A stretch of 64,000 nucleotides of DNA from JAAFKA01 sp044348925 (GTDB lineage Bacteria; Bacteroidota; Bacteroidia; Cytophagales; Thermoflexibacteraceae): positions 12,829 to 76,828 of the forward strand of contig JBIKRY010000001.1 of the NCBI GenBank assembly GCA_044348925.1. Reading direction: 5' to 3'. This document shows, piece by piece, positions 34,277 to 43,454 of this stretch. The stretch's first letter is position 1. Every line of letters begins with the position of its first letter. The notes beneath the pieces are model-generated. The model was not told the origin of the DNA. It saw only the letters and a list, made by a program, of their open reading frames with translations, and made no database searches. Position numbers and translations under genes: made by a program.

Positions 34277-35905
34277 ATGTTTAGTATTTCAAAAGTACCT
34301 GCACCAATTAATGAACCTGTTAAAAGCTATTTGCCTAATTCGACAGAAAAAAAAGAAGTGAAAGCTATGCTTGCAAAACTTCGCCAAGAAACACATGATA
34401 TTCCTATGTATATTGGCTCGGAAAAGGTTTATACAGATAAAAAAGGTCGACTTGCACCGCCTTACGACCATAAACACACACTTGGCTATTATTCTATAGG
34501 AGATGAATCTCACGTAGAACAAGCAATTCAAGCAGCATTAGGAGCAAAAGATGCTTGGGCAGCATTAGAATGGGAACAACGTGCTGCCATCTTTTTGAAA
34601 GCAGCAGATTTATTGGCAACCAAATACAGAGCCAAAATTAATGCAGCTACTATGCTCGGACAATCCAAATCTATCTATCAAGCCGAAATAGATTCTGCCT
34701 GCGAAATGATAGATTTTTTGCGATTTAATGTCTATTTTATGACACAAATCTATCAACAACAACCCGATTCGCAAGCTGGAATGTGGAATAGGTTGGAACA
34801 TAGACCTTTGGAAGGTTTTGTTTTTGCTTTAACACCTTTTAATTTTACTGCCATTGCTGGAAATTTGCCTACAGCACCTGCTATGATGGGAAATACTGTA
34901 GTTTGGAAACCTGCCATGACACAAATCTATGCGGCAAATGTGCTAATGGAAGTTTTTAGAGAGGCTGGAGTGCCTGATGGCGTAATCAATTTGGTTTTTG
35001 TTGATGGCGTAAGTACAGGAAAAGTCGTATTTTCACACAAAGATTTTGCAGGAATCCACTTTACAGGAAGTACCAATACCTTTAACTCTATTTGGAAAAC
35101 GGTTAGCGAAAATATTGCAAACTATAAAAGTTATCCTCGTTTGGTAGGTGAAACAGGTGGAAAAGATTTTGTGATTGCCCATAAATCTGCTGACGCAAAA
35201 GCATTGGCAACTGCCCTTATTCGTGGTGCTTTTGAGTATCAAGGACAAAAATGTTCGGCAGCTTCGCGTGCTTATATTCCTTCTAATCTTTGGGCAGAAG
35301 TAAAAAAATATATGCTCGAAGATTTAGCAAGTATTAAAATGGGAAGTCCCGAAGATTTCCGAAATTTCTTCAATGCAGTAATAGATGAAAAATCTTTTGA
35401 TAACATTGCAAAATATATTGAACAAGCCAAAAAAAGTGATATGGTAGAAATTATTGCAGGTGGCAAGTATGATAAATCTGTAGGATATTTTGTAGAGCCT
35501 ACTATTTTGCAAGCACTTGACCCGCATTATACTACGATGTGTGAGGAAATTTTTGGACCTGTTTTGACTATTTATGTTTACCACGAAAACCACTTTGAGG
35601 AGGCACTTTATATGGTAGATAATACTTCGCCTTATGCTTTGACAGGGGCAGTATTTGCACAAGACCGTTATGCGATTGATATGGCTACCGATAAATTGCG
35701 AAATGCAGCAGGTAATTTTTATATCAATGACAAGCCCACAGGAGCAGTGGTTGGACAACAACCTTTTGGAGGAAGTCGTGCTTCGGGTACAAATGACAAA
35801 GCAGGTTCTGTTTTCAATTTGTTGCGTTGGGTTACACAACGGACTATCAAAGAAACTTTTGTGCCACCTACAGATTATCGTTATGGATTTTTGGCGGAAG
35901 AATAA
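34277..35905 (+). CDS. pruA: 1-pyrroline-5-carboxylate dehydrogenase (L-glutamate gamma-semialdehyde dehydrogenase)
   Basis: This enzyme oxidises glutamate semialdehyde to glutamate with NAD+, the second step of proline catabolism. The aldehyde dehydrogenase fold is clear: FTAIAGNLPTAPAMMGNTVV, then FTGSTNTFNSIWKTV, the catalytic glutamate in GETGGKD, and the catalytic cysteine in YQGQKCSAASRA. The C-terminal dimer motif is VGQQPFGGSRASGTNDKAG. The length of 542 residues is normal for the single-domain version. Proline dehydrogenase (putA/prodh) is not in the window. The first ATG in frame with homology is at 34277. Confidence 0.97.
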   Translation: MFSISKVPAPINEPVKSYLPNSTEKKEVKAMLAKLRQETHDIPMYIGSEKVYTDKKGRLAPPYDHKHTLGYYSIGDESHVEQAIQAALGAKDAWAALEWEQRAAIFLKAADLLATKYRAKINAATMLGQSKSIYQAEIDSACEMIDFLRFNVYFMTQIYQQQPDSQAGMWNRLEHRPLEGFVFALTPFNFTAIAGNLPTAPAMMGNTVVWKPAMTQIYAANVLMEVFREAGVPDGVINLVFVDGVSTGKVVFSHKDFAGIHFTGSTNTFNSIWKTVSENIANYKSYPRLVGETGGKDFVIAHKSADAKALATALIRGAFEYQGQKCSAASRAYIPSNLWAEVKKYMLEDLASIKMGSPEDFRNFFNAVIDEKSFDNIAKYIEQAKKSDMVEIIAGGKYDKSVGYFVEPTILQALDPHYTTMCEEIFGPVLTIYVYHENHFEEALYMVDNTSPYALTGAVFAQDRYAIDMATDKLRNAAGNFYINDKPTGAVVGQQPFGGSRASGTNDKAGSVFNLLRWVTQRTIKETFVPPTDYRYGFLAEE

Positions 35906-35912
35906 TTTGTAA

Positions 35913-35950
35913 TAAGTTGTAGTGTGGACTTCAGTCCACACTACAACTTA
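35913..35950. terminator. Perfect 18-bp palindrome between pruA and the cyclase gene
   Basis: TAAGTTGTAGTGTGGACT at 35913-35930 pairs with AGTCCACACTACAACTTA at 35933-35950 around a TC loop. The genes on both sides converge and end at 35905 and 35953. It resembles other short intergenic palindromes in the window, so it may be a mobile repeat that also terminates transcription. Confidence 0.7.
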
Positions 35951-35952
35951 AT

Positions 35953-36738
35953 TTACAAAACAGACAGAGGATATAAAATAGGTTTGCTTGGACTTGCATC
36001 ACTTTCAAAACTTACAATTTGTAGGTTTAGCAAATATAATCCATCTGCAACTGTAGCAGGCACAAAAATAAGTTCGGTAATTGTACAATCTTTTCGCACT
36101 TCAGACATATTGATAGTTGCATATCTTGGCGGTAGATTCCAAAAATTTCGATGAGATTGCAACACGCCATTATCCCATTCCTTATCTACCGAAGGCAAAT
36201 CTATCAATAAATGTTTTATGCCTAATTCTTTGAGATATTGGCATACTTCAGGTAATAGGTAGGTAGGATTTGTACCAGAATATTGATGTGTTAATTTGCT
36301 TATTTCGTTAGGAATTGTTCTAATAATTAAACTTTCTATATCTTTTGTGTGTACTAATTTTTTTATGTTTTCTAAAGAAATAATGCTATCGCCATTTTCC
36401 AAAATTTCTACGGGTACAGAAATAAGCAAGGCAAAAAACAAAAATTCTTTCAAACATTCGTTAATTGTAGCACCGTCTGCGGTAATATGTCCATAACATT
36501 CGGTATGTGTACCATTGCCATGTGGCGTAAAACTGATGCGTTGATAATTGCAAGAGCCACCCAAATTTACAGCACCTACAAAATCTCCAACTGCAATAGT
36601 TTGGTATTCAACAGCATTTGCATAATAACAATTTACAGTTTCTTCTCCTGCTTTTAAAGGCATAGAAATATCTATTGCAGTTTTGCAATCGGCTTGATAG
36701 GTTTTATTTTGATAAGTAAATTGAATTTTTTTTTGCAT
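35953..36738 (-). CDS. Cyclase-family hydrolase (kynurenine-formamidase-like)
   Basis: This is a metal-dependent amidohydrolase of the Cyclase family. The metal motif HxGTHxD appears as HGNGTHTECYGHIT, where the final Asp position is replaced by Glu or Cys. The SGTNPTYLLPEVCQYLKELG stretch and LLIDLPSVDKEWD contain further family blocks. The 261-residue length is typical. The substrate could be N-formylkynurenine or another amide or lactone; there is no tryptophan pathway gene nearby to decide this. It lies 25 bp after the M28 peptidase gene in the transcribed direction. Confidence 0.85.
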   Translation of the reverse strand: MQKKIQFTYQNKTYQADCKTAIDISMPLKAGEETVNCYYANAVEYQTIAVGDFVGAVNLGGSCNYQRISFTPHGNGTHTECYGHITADGATINECLKEFLFFALLISVPVEILENGDSIISLENIKKLVHTKDIESLIIRTIPNEISKLTHQYSGTNPTYLLPEVCQYLKELGIKHLLIDLPSVDKEWDNGVLQSHRNFWNLPPRYATINMSEVRKDCTITELIFVPATVADGLYLLNLQIVSFESDASPSKPILYPLSVL

Positions 36739-36763
36739 AAAGTTAGAATTTTGCTAATATAAT

Positions 36764-38068
36764 TTATTCATTTATTACTTTTACCCATTCCACCAATAAC
36801 TTAAATAAGTCTGTATATTTTGTAAGTGGCAATGTTTCGGCTTTGTCGTCCACATCATGGTATGCCTGAATACCACCCAAAGTATAGATAAAAAAAGACG
36901 GAATACCTTGCACACTAAAAAAATAGTGGTCAGAGTTTGCGGCTTTGCCTCGTTTAATAATCTTTGGAAAATAATTATTTTGTGTATTGATTGTAGCAAA
37001 TTTTTGGAAAAGTTCTGTAAAAACAGTTGCATTAACCACACCCAAACCTGTATCACCTGTTCCTACTAAGTCTAAATTAATGAGTATTTTTATTTTTTCA
37101 AGCCCAAATAATGGATTTTCTACAAAATATTTTGAACCCAACAAACCTAATTCCTCTGCACCAAAAGCCATAAAAACAACCGTAAAAGTTGGCGGATTTT
37201 GGCTATAATATGTTGCTAATTCCAACAGCATACTAATTCCACTTGCATTATCATTTGCTCCATAAAAAATGGTATTTTTCCCAAAACTCCCCAAATGGTC
37301 GTAATGAGCCGAAAAAACCACTATAGAATCGGCTTTGCTTGTTCCTTTTTGGTAGGCAATAATATTTTGTGTTTCATAATTTTTTGCTAATTTTTGTCTA
37401 ATTTCATACTGTATTTTAATATTATTTTGGCGTTTTTGTAGCAAAATACTATCCATTAAATTTTTACGAACTTCAAAAACGGCTTTTCCTTCTGCATTAT
37501 TGGCAATATTCATCGTTAATTTTGGTGAAGTTTTGATAAATGCTGCCGCCGAAAACCAATGGCGAATAACTATAGTAGGTAATTTATAGATTTTTTCTTC
37601 AAAATTGCTTGCATATACCAATGCTTTATTATCTAATTTTGTATTCATAAACATATTCAAAGCCTGTTCATTTTCTACAAACAATAAAGTATCTATTTCA
37701 AATAATTCGCAAGTTCCTTTTGCGGTTTTACTATCTGCTTGTATAATAAAATCTCGTCCTGCTTGTAGCTTTTGGGTAGCAATTTGTAAAATAGGAGTTT
37801 CGGTAAATGTATTTACGTCTATTTTGAAAGTTTGCAAATAGTTGGTTTTGCGGTGCTGTGTATAGGCTTGCAACGATAATTTTTCAAATTCTTTGGCGAT
37901 AAAATGGGCAGCTTTTTTATTGCCATCTTCGATATAACCTCTACCAAACATTTCGGGTGCTGCCAAAGTAGCTATATTTTTGCGAACTCGTTGCATATCT
38001 TGTGCCAACAAAATAGGACTAACACTATGCAAAAGAAAGTAGAAACTAAGAAACAAAAAATATTTCAT
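36764..38068 (-). CDS. M28 family metallopeptidase (exported)
   Basis: This is an aminopeptidase-like zinc protease with a signal peptide (MKYFLFLSFYFLLHSVSPIL). The di-zinc site is seen in VVFSAHYDHLG, ANDNASGISMLLELA and FGAEELGLLGSKY, the active EE pair being in the last. The third site HxxD is AYHDVDD near the end. The ~230-residue N-terminal region is a PA-like or family-specific prodomain. It has the usual 430-residue size. It is upstream of the cyclase gene in the same direction, so possibly co-transcribed. Confidence 0.92.
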   Translation of the reverse strand: MKYFLFLSFYFLLHSVSPILLAQDMQRVRKNIATLAAPEMFGRGYIEDGNKKAAHFIAKEFEKLSLQAYTQHRKTNYLQTFKIDVNTFTETPILQIATQKLQAGRDFIIQADSKTAKGTCELFEIDTLLFVENEQALNMFMNTKLDNKALVYASNFEEKIYKLPTIVIRHWFSAAAFIKTSPKLTMNIANNAEGKAVFEVRKNLMDSILLQKRQNNIKIQYEIRQKLAKNYETQNIIAYQKGTSKADSIVVFSAHYDHLGSFGKNTIFYGANDNASGISMLLELATYYSQNPPTFTVVFMAFGAEELGLLGSKYFVENPLFGLEKIKILINLDLVGTGDTGLGVVNATVFTELFQKFATINTQNNYFPKIIKRGKAANSDHYFFSVQGIPSFFIYTLGGIQAYHDVDDKAETLPLTKYTDLFKLLVEWVKVINE

Positions 38069-38179
38069 AAAATTTTTTATAATAAAGTAAATCTTTTATA
38101 ATCTAAATTACGTACAATACATTCTTGCAATAAAACTTATGCTACGCAGTTTATATTACTTCATTTAAACACAAAAAAG

Positions 38180-38566
38180 TTGCTAAAACTACTAAAATTT
38201 AATAAAACCTATGCCATTTTAACAATAATTTTGTTTGTTATAGAGTTAATGATTGCCCTTTATGTTCATGATAAAATTATTAGACCATATATAGGAGATG
38301 TATTGGTGGTCATTTTGATTTATTGTTTTTGTAAAAGTTTTATGGCAATTACCGTTTCCTTATTAGCTTGGAGGGTGTTACTATTTTCCTATTTTGTAGA
38401 ATTTTTGCAATACATCAACTTTATTGCCCTTGTTGGCTTAGAAAAATATAAATTGGCACGCATACTAATTGGAACTGCGTTTTCGTGGCTCGACATCATA
38501 GCGTATAGCATAGGAATTTTTGTAGTAATATGCTTGGAAAACTATTTCTCCAAACATAAAATGTAG
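38180..38566 (+). CDS. DUF2809 family membrane protein
   Basis: The 128-residue protein matches DUF2809: hydrophobic spans with GDVLVVILIYCFCKSFMAI, VLLFSYFVEFLQYINFIALV and RILIGTAFSWLDIIAYSIGI. Function unknown. The frame starts with TTG at 38180; no ATG precedes the first span, so the start is either this TTG or slightly later. It is followed by a short palindrome at its stop and the Nudix gene 50 bp later. Confidence 0.8.
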   Translation: MLKLLKFNKTYAILTIILFVIELMIALYVHDKIIRPYIGDVLVVILIYCFCKSFMAITVSLLAWRVLLFSYFVEFLQYINFIALVGLEKYKLARILIGTAFSWLDIIAYSIGIFVVICLENYFSKHKM

Positions 38567-38592
38567 TACATTTGCCTTCAGGCGAATGTACT
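38565..38592. repeat. Short palindrome overlapping the DUF2809 stop codon
   Basis: AGTACATTTGCC at 38565-38576 pairs with GGCGAATGTACT at 38581-38592 with one wobble, around TTCA. It starts inside the stop codon. Similar TTCGCC...GGCGAAT words appear near 63910. Confidence 0.6.
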
Positions 38593-38615
38593 TAAAAAAT
38601 TAAAACAAAATAAAG

Positions 38616-39158
38616 ATGAAAAATCCTTGGCAAACCCTCCAATCCAACATTGTCTATAGCAATCCTTGGATAGAAATTCGACATGAAGATGTATTAAATC
38701 CTGCTGGTAATAAAGGAATTTATGGTGTAGTGAGTTTCAAAAATATTGCAATCGGCATTATTCCCATAGATAACGAAGGAAATACTTGGCTTGTTGGACA
38801 ATATCGTTATACCTTAAACGAATATTCTTGGGAGATTCCAATGGGTGGCGGTAGCAAAAACAATACAGTTTTGGAATCTGCACAACGAGAACTGAAAGAA
38901 GAAACAGGCTTGATAGCCAATCAATGGACAGAATTAATGAAACTGCATACCTCAAACTCTGTTACAGACGAAGTAGGCTATGTTTTGCTTGCTCAAGACC
39001 TTGTGGCAGGCGAAGCCGAGCCTGAAGAAACCGAAGATTTGAAAATTAAAAAACTGCCTTTGTCCGAAGCTATTGCAATGGTTATGTCTGGCGAAATTAC
39101 AGATGCTATTAGCGTAGCAGGTTTGCTAAAAGTAGCAATGTTGCAAACAAAAAAATAA
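38616..39158 (+). CDS. Nudix hydrolase, ADP-ribose pyrophosphatase-like
   Basis: This enzyme probably hydrolyses ADP-ribose or a similar nucleoside diphosphate derivative. The Nudix box is GGGSKNNTVLESAQRELKEE followed by TGL, with the catalytic REL-KEE residues; the first acidic position of the box (usually E) is N. It is preceded by WEIPMGG, typical of the ADPRase subgroup, and the PEETEDLKIKKLPL tail is typical of NudF-like proteins. The length is 180 residues. It is followed by the dihydroorotase-like gene, separated by a palindrome and promoter. Confidence 0.9.
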   Translation: MKNPWQTLQSNIVYSNPWIEIRHEDVLNPAGNKGIYGVVSFKNIAIGIIPIDNEGNTWLVGQYRYTLNEYSWEIPMGGGSKNNTVLESAQRELKEETGLIANQWTELMKLHTSNSVTDEVGYVLLAQDLVAGEAEPEETEDLKIKKLPLSEAIAMVMSGEITDAISVAGLLKVAMLQTKK

Positions 39159-39188
39159 TTTTAAGCAAATTATACAAAAACTATCTGC

Positions 39189-39216
39189 TGTAGCATAGAC
39201 TTAAATCTATGCTACA
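39189..39216. repeat. Short intergenic palindrome
   Basis: TGTAGCATAGA at 39189-39199 pairs with TCTATGCTACA at 39206-39216. It is downstream of the Nudix gene and belongs to the same family as palindromes at 35.9 and 57.1 kb. It may end transcription of the Nudix gene. Confidence 0.65.
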
Positions 39217-39239
39217 AATTGTAATAATCTTTATTTATG

Positions 39240-39271
39240 TTGCAAGTTTTTAGATTTTTTTTCTACTTTTG
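39240..39271 (+). promoter_or_regulatory. Candidate Bacteroidota promoter for the dihydroorotase-like gene
   Basis: TTG at 39240-39242 and TACTTTTG at 39264-39271 are separated by 21 bp, as in the Bacteroidota -33/-7 consensus (TTTG-N19-21-TAnnTTTG). The -7 box ends 4 bp before the ATG at 39276, so the transcript would start at or next to the start codon. Confidence 0.5.
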
Positions 39272-39275
39272 CACT

Positions 39276-40520
39276 ATGAAAACCTTACTGAAATCTGTAA
39301 AAATTATAGACAAAAAATCTATTTTTCATAACCAAATAATAGATGTATTAATAGAAAAGCAAATAATTACTAATATTGGCAAAGAATTATTTGCAGACCA
39401 TTCTACACAAGTAATCAATTGCACAGGCTATAGCCTTTCTACAGGTTGGGTAGATATGTGTGCAAGTTCTGGAGAATCGGGCAATGAACACAAAGAAACT
39501 TTAGTTTCCTTATGCCAAGCTGCTGCTGCTGGAGGGTTTACAGATGTGCTGGTTTTGCCAAACACGAATCCCGTTGTGCAAAGCAAAGAAATGGTAACTT
39601 TTATCAAATCGCATACACAAAATCAGGTAAATTTACACCCAATCGCAGCCCTAAGCATACAGACAACAGGCGAGGAAATGACCGACTTTTTAGACTTGCA
39701 CAAAGCAGGGGCAGTGGCTTTTTCGGATGGCATACACTCTATTACCAATACGGCTATGTTGTGCAAAAGTTTACTCTATTTGCAACATATCAACGGACTG
39801 CTTATCAACAAACCAGATGACAAATACCTCTCCAAATACGGTTTGATGCACGAAGGCGAAGTTTCTACAAGTTTGGGACTCAAAGGAATGCCTGCGATTG
39901 CCGAAGAAATAGGCATTGTAAGAGATTTGAAAATACTCGAATATACAAATGGAAAAATGCACTTTTCCAATATTTCTACTGCCAATGCCGTACAATTAAT
40001 TAGAGAAGCAAAGGCAAAAAATATGCAAGTTACTTGTGATATTGCAGCACAACAACTTTATTTTACCGATGCGGATATGCTCGATTTTGACAGCAACCTA
40101 AAAGTAAAACCACCATTCCGAACCGAAAACGACAGACAAGCATTACTCGAAGGTTTGGCAGATGATACCATTGATTGTATTGTTTCGGCACATCTTCCTT
40201 GCGATATCGAGAGCAAATTTGTAGAATTTGATATGGCAGATTTTGGAATGATTAGCCTACAAACTGCTTTTGCAACCGCAAATACAGCTTGCAAAAATAT
40301 ACTTTCTACAGAAAAACTTATCGAAAAATTTACTACCAATCCACGAAATATTCTACAATTTAAAAACCCAACAATAGCCATTGGGGAAAAGGCAACACTT
40401 ACATTATTTGACGAAAATGCAGACTTTGTTTTAGAAGAAAAAGATATTCTATCTCTTTCCAAAAATAGTCCATTGGTAAGCAAAAAATTGCAAGGAAAAA
40501 TTATACAAATTTTTAATTAA
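39276..40520 (+). CDS. Dihydroorotase homologue lacking its metal ligands (PyrC-like)
   Basis: The 414-residue protein aligns along its length with the amidohydrolase-type dihydroorotase of pyrimidine synthesis (VLVLPNTNPVV, YGLMHEGEVSTSLGLKGMP, AEEIGIVRDLKILEYT). The residues that should bind metal are gone: the HxH position is C62 and S64 (VDMCASSGESG), the HAED-like site reads INKPDD, the TPHHL site reads AAQQLYF and the DHAP site reads SAHLPCD. This is the pattern of a non-catalytic pseudo-dihydroorotase, such as those that scaffold aspartate transcarbamoylase. A catalytic pyrC or pyrB is not in the window. The start at 39276 is supported by a promoter just upstream. Confidence 0.85.
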   Translation: MKTLLKSVKIIDKKSIFHNQIIDVLIEKQIITNIGKELFADHSTQVINCTGYSLSTGWVDMCASSGESGNEHKETLVSLCQAAAAGGFTDVLVLPNTNPVVQSKEMVTFIKSHTQNQVNLHPIAALSIQTTGEEMTDFLDLHKAGAVAFSDGIHSITNTAMLCKSLLYLQHINGLLINKPDDKYLSKYGLMHEGEVSTSLGLKGMPAIAEEIGIVRDLKILEYTNGKMHFSNISTANAVQLIREAKAKNMQVTCDIAAQQLYFTDADMLDFDSNLKVKPPFRTENDRQALLEGLADDTIDCIVSAHLPCDIESKFVEFDMADFGMISLQTAFATANTACKNILSTEKLIEKFTTNPRNILQFKNPTIAIGEKATLTLFDENADFVLEEKDILSLSKNSPLVSKKLQGKIIQIFN

Positions 40521-40532
40521 TATACTTGCAAT

Positions 40533-41447
40533 ATGCTAAAAGATTATTTACACCTGCATTTTATTATTTTTTTATGGGGTTTTTCTGCCATTGTTGGCAA
40601 TCAGATGTCTATTCCTGCTTTAGAATTGGTTTTTTACCGCACTTTGTTGTCCGCAGTAGGTTTGGCAATGATTTTACAGTGGAAAAAAATTCCTATAAAT
40701 CTTGGCAAAACCGCCATTATTCAATTACTACTTACAGGTTCTCTAACCTCTTTGCATTGGATTACTTTTTTTGCGTCTTCCAAAATAGCCAATGTTTCTA
40801 TTTGTTTGGCAGGTTTGGCAACTACTACCTTGTGGACTTCGTTCATAGAACCATTGATAATGAAACGGGCTTTGCGGTGGTATGAAGTAGCTTTGGGTTT
40901 GGTAATTATTGCAGGTTTGTATTTAATTTTCCATTTTCAATTTAATTTTGCGGAAGGACTGCTGGTGGCTATTCTCTCTGCCTTATTTGTTTCTTTATTT
41001 TCGGTAATTAATGGGAAATTAGCAAAAAAATATCACCACATTACCATTACTTTTTATGAAATGCTTGGTGCATTTTTTTGCACAATTATTCTTATGCCTT
41101 TATATTATACGTATTTTGGCAATAAGCAAGCTATTACATGGTTAGATTTTAGTCCCGAAAACCTCAATAATTGGTTAGGAATCTTGTTTTTGGTGCTTGT
41201 TTGTACCATTTATGCCTACGCTGCTTGTGTTGAAATTATGCAAAGACTTTCTGCTTTTACCGTAAATTTATCGGTCAATATGGAGCCTATTTATGGTATG
41301 ATAGTCGCAGCTATTGTATTAGGGGAACATAAACAAATGAATACAGGTTTTTATATTGGGGCATTAATTATTTTACTTTCTGTAATTTCATACCCTTTTT
41401 TGAAAAAATTTGCCGAAAAACAGTCATTACCTATGCTAAAAAATTAA
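40533..41447 (+). CDS. EamA/DMT-family transporter
   Basis: This is an inner-membrane drug/metabolite transporter with about ten membrane spans in two EamA halves (for example LHFIIFLWGFSAIVGNQ, VSICLAGLATTTLWTSFIEP, WLGILFLVLVCTIYAYAACV, VNLSVNMEPIYGMIVAAIVL). The ligand is unknown. The 304-residue length is typical. It starts 12 bp after the dihydroorotase-like gene, so the two are probably co-transcribed. Confidence 0.9.
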   Translation: MLKDYLHLHFIIFLWGFSAIVGNQMSIPALELVFYRTLLSAVGLAMILQWKKIPINLGKTAIIQLLLTGSLTSLHWITFFASSKIANVSICLAGLATTTLWTSFIEPLIMKRALRWYEVALGLVIIAGLYLIFHFQFNFAEGLLVAILSALFVSLFSVINGKLAKKYHHITITFYEMLGAFFCTIILMPLYYTYFGNKQAITWLDFSPENLNNWLGILFLVLVCTIYAYAACVEIMQRLSAFTVNLSVNMEPIYGMIVAAIVLGEHKQMNTGFYIGALIILLSVISYPFLKKFAEKQSLPMLKN

Positions 41448-41534
41448 GCTATATTTACCAATTATTTATGGCACAAAAATAGCTACTTTTTGAGAAATCT
41501 ATTTACTTTGCAAGCATTTTCAAAATATAGCAAT

Positions 41535-43043
41535 ATGATAAAATCTACACTCGGAAAAGTTTTTGCTTCCTATATTGCTGCACAGCAAAATTATTGGGCT
41601 GCAAGACCTCTCGAAACCCAAAAAGCAGTGTTTGAAAAACTCATCAAACAAGCCAAAAGAACTGTTTTTGGGACAGACCATGATTTTGACGCAATAAGAA
41701 ACTATGAAGATTTTAAACAAGCAGTACCCATTAGAGATTATGAAGGGCTAAAGTCTTATATGGATTTGGTAATAGAAGGTTGGTCAAATATCCTTTGGAC
41801 AGGCAAACCTTTATATTTTGCCAAAACATCAGGCACTACTTCGGGACTAAAATATATTCCTATTTCGCAAGAGTCTATTCCATATCATATAAATAGTGCC
41901 AGAAATGCCTTGTTATCTTATATTGCAGAAACAGGAAAAGCAGATTTTGTAGATAGAAAACTTATTTTCTTGTCGGGAAGTCCTATTTTAGAATCTAAAC
42001 ATGGCATACATACAGGAAGATTGTCGGGAATTGTAAACCACCATATTCCAGCCTATTTACGCACCAATCAATTACCTTGCTATGCAACAAATTGCATAGA
42101 TGATTGGGAAACCAAATTAGATGCTATTATCGAAGAAACTTTGCAAGCCGATATGTCCTTAATTTCGGGAATTCCGCCTTGGGTGCAGATGTATTTTGAT
42201 AAAATTCAAGCTCGAACAGGCAAACAAATCAAAGACGTATTTCCTAATTTTTCGCTATTTGTCTATGGAGGGGTAAATTTTCAACCTTACAAAGCAAAAT
42301 TAATCGAGTCTATTGGCAAAACTATAGATTCCATAGAAACATATCCTGCCTCCGAAGGTTTTATTGCCTACCAAGACACACAAACCGAACAAGGTTTGTT
42401 ATTGCTTTTAGACAATGGAATGTTTTACGAGTTTATTCCTGCTAACGAATATTTTGACGAGAAACCAACCCGTTTGTCTATTAAAGACGTACAAATTGGA
42501 GTAAATTATGCAATTATTTTGAATACCAATGCAGGATTATGGGGATATTCGATTGGGGATACGGTAAAATTTGTAAGCAAAAAACCTTATAGAATTATTG
42601 TAACAGGAAGAATAAAGCATTTTATTTCAGCATTTGGCGAACATATTATTGCAGAAGAAGTAGAAAAAGCTATTTTAGCAACACAACAAACATTTCCAGA
42701 AGCCGAAATCGCAGAATTTACCGTAGCACCACAAGTTACGCCAACAGAAGGATTACCACATCACGAATGGTTGATTGCATTTTCCAAAATGCCAAGCAAT
42801 ATCGAAATATTTAGCAAAGTATTAGACCAAAATATGTGTGCTTTAAATGTTTATTATAAAGATTTAATTGAAGGTAAAATACTCAAACCATTGGTTATCA
42901 AGCCTTTACAAGCCGATTCATTTATTCAATATATGAAAACCAAAGGCAAGTTAGGCGGACAAAATAAAGTGCCACATCTTAGCAATACCAGAGAAATGGT
43001 AGAAGATATTTTGCGAATTTGTGAGCCAATCAACCAAAAATAA
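41535..43043 (+). CDS. GH3-like acyl-amido synthetase (auxin-responsive promoter family)
   Basis: This adenylate-forming enzyme probably ligates an amino acid or amine to a carboxylic acid. It belongs to the GH3 family, named for a plant family. The A-box-like signatures include FAKTSGTTSGLKYIPIS, FVYGGVNFQPYKAKL, ASEGFIAYQD and TGRIKHFISAFGEHIIAEEV. The length of 502 residues fits. The substrate is unknown; bacterial members are poorly characterised. The ATG at 41535 is chosen since the longer frame starts at TTG. The upstream EamA gene ends 87 bp before it. Confidence 0.9.
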   Translation: MIKSTLGKVFASYIAAQQNYWAARPLETQKAVFEKLIKQAKRTVFGTDHDFDAIRNYEDFKQAVPIRDYEGLKSYMDLVIEGWSNILWTGKPLYFAKTSGTTSGLKYIPISQESIPYHINSARNALLSYIAETGKADFVDRKLIFLSGSPILESKHGIHTGRLSGIVNHHIPAYLRTNQLPCYATNCIDDWETKLDAIIEETLQADMSLISGIPPWVQMYFDKIQARTGKQIKDVFPNFSLFVYGGVNFQPYKAKLIESIGKTIDSIETYPASEGFIAYQDTQTEQGLLLLLDNGMFYEFIPANEYFDEKPTRLSIKDVQIGVNYAIILNTNAGLWGYSIGDTVKFVSKKPYRIIVTGRIKHFISAFGEHIIAEEVEKAILATQQTFPEAEIAEFTVAPQVTPTEGLPHHEWLIAFSKMPSNIEIFSKVLDQNMCALNVYYKDLIEGKILKPLVIKPLQADSFIQYMKTKGKLGGQNKVPHLSNTREMVEDILRICEPINQK

Positions 43044-43067
43044 TTTAAAAATAGCAAAATTATACCA

Positions 43068-43445
43068 ATGAAAAACCTAATTAGTCTGCATAAATTGAGT
43101 AGTTTTGTAATCGTATTTGTTTGGTTGGTAAATGGTTTGGTATGCAAAATTTTAAATTTTGTGCCTCGACACCAACAAATTGTGGCAGAAATTATGGGAC
43201 AAAACTATGCAATGCTACTAACCAAAATGATAGGAATTTCCGAAATAATAATGACAATTTGGATACTTAGTCGAATAAAACCTCGTTTTTGTGCTATCAC
43301 ACAAATTTTTGTCGTGTTATTGATGAATGTAATAGAGTTTGTTTTAGTGCCAGAATTGCTATTATTTGGAAAAATAAATAGTATTTTGGCAATGCTTTTT
43401 TGTCTATTGGTCTATTTTAATGCCTTTGTATGGAATAAAAAATAA
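43068..43445 (+). CDS. DoxX-like membrane protein
   Basis: The 125-residue protein has four hydrophobic spans (VIVFVWLVNGLVCKILNFVP, LTKMIGISEIIMTIWIL, FCAITQIFVVLLMNVIEFVL, INSILAMLFCLLVYFNAFVW). The segment VNGLVCKILNFVPRHQQIVA matches DoxX_3-type proteins. Function is unknown, perhaps redox-related as in other DoxX proteins. It begins 24 bp after the GH3 gene, likely in the same transcript, and ends at a bidirectional terminator. Confidence 0.82.
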   Translation: MKNLISLHKLSSFVIVFVWLVNGLVCKILNFVPRHQQIVAEIMGQNYAMLLTKMIGISEIIMTIWILSRIKPRFCAITQIFVVLLMNVIEFVLVPELLLFGKINSILAMLFCLLVYFNAFVWNKK

Positions 43446-43454
43446 ATAAATTAG

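Noticed and set aside
41490..41534. Upstream start for the GH3 gene
   Set aside because: The 5' extension begins with TTG, and the homology starts near the ATG at 41535.
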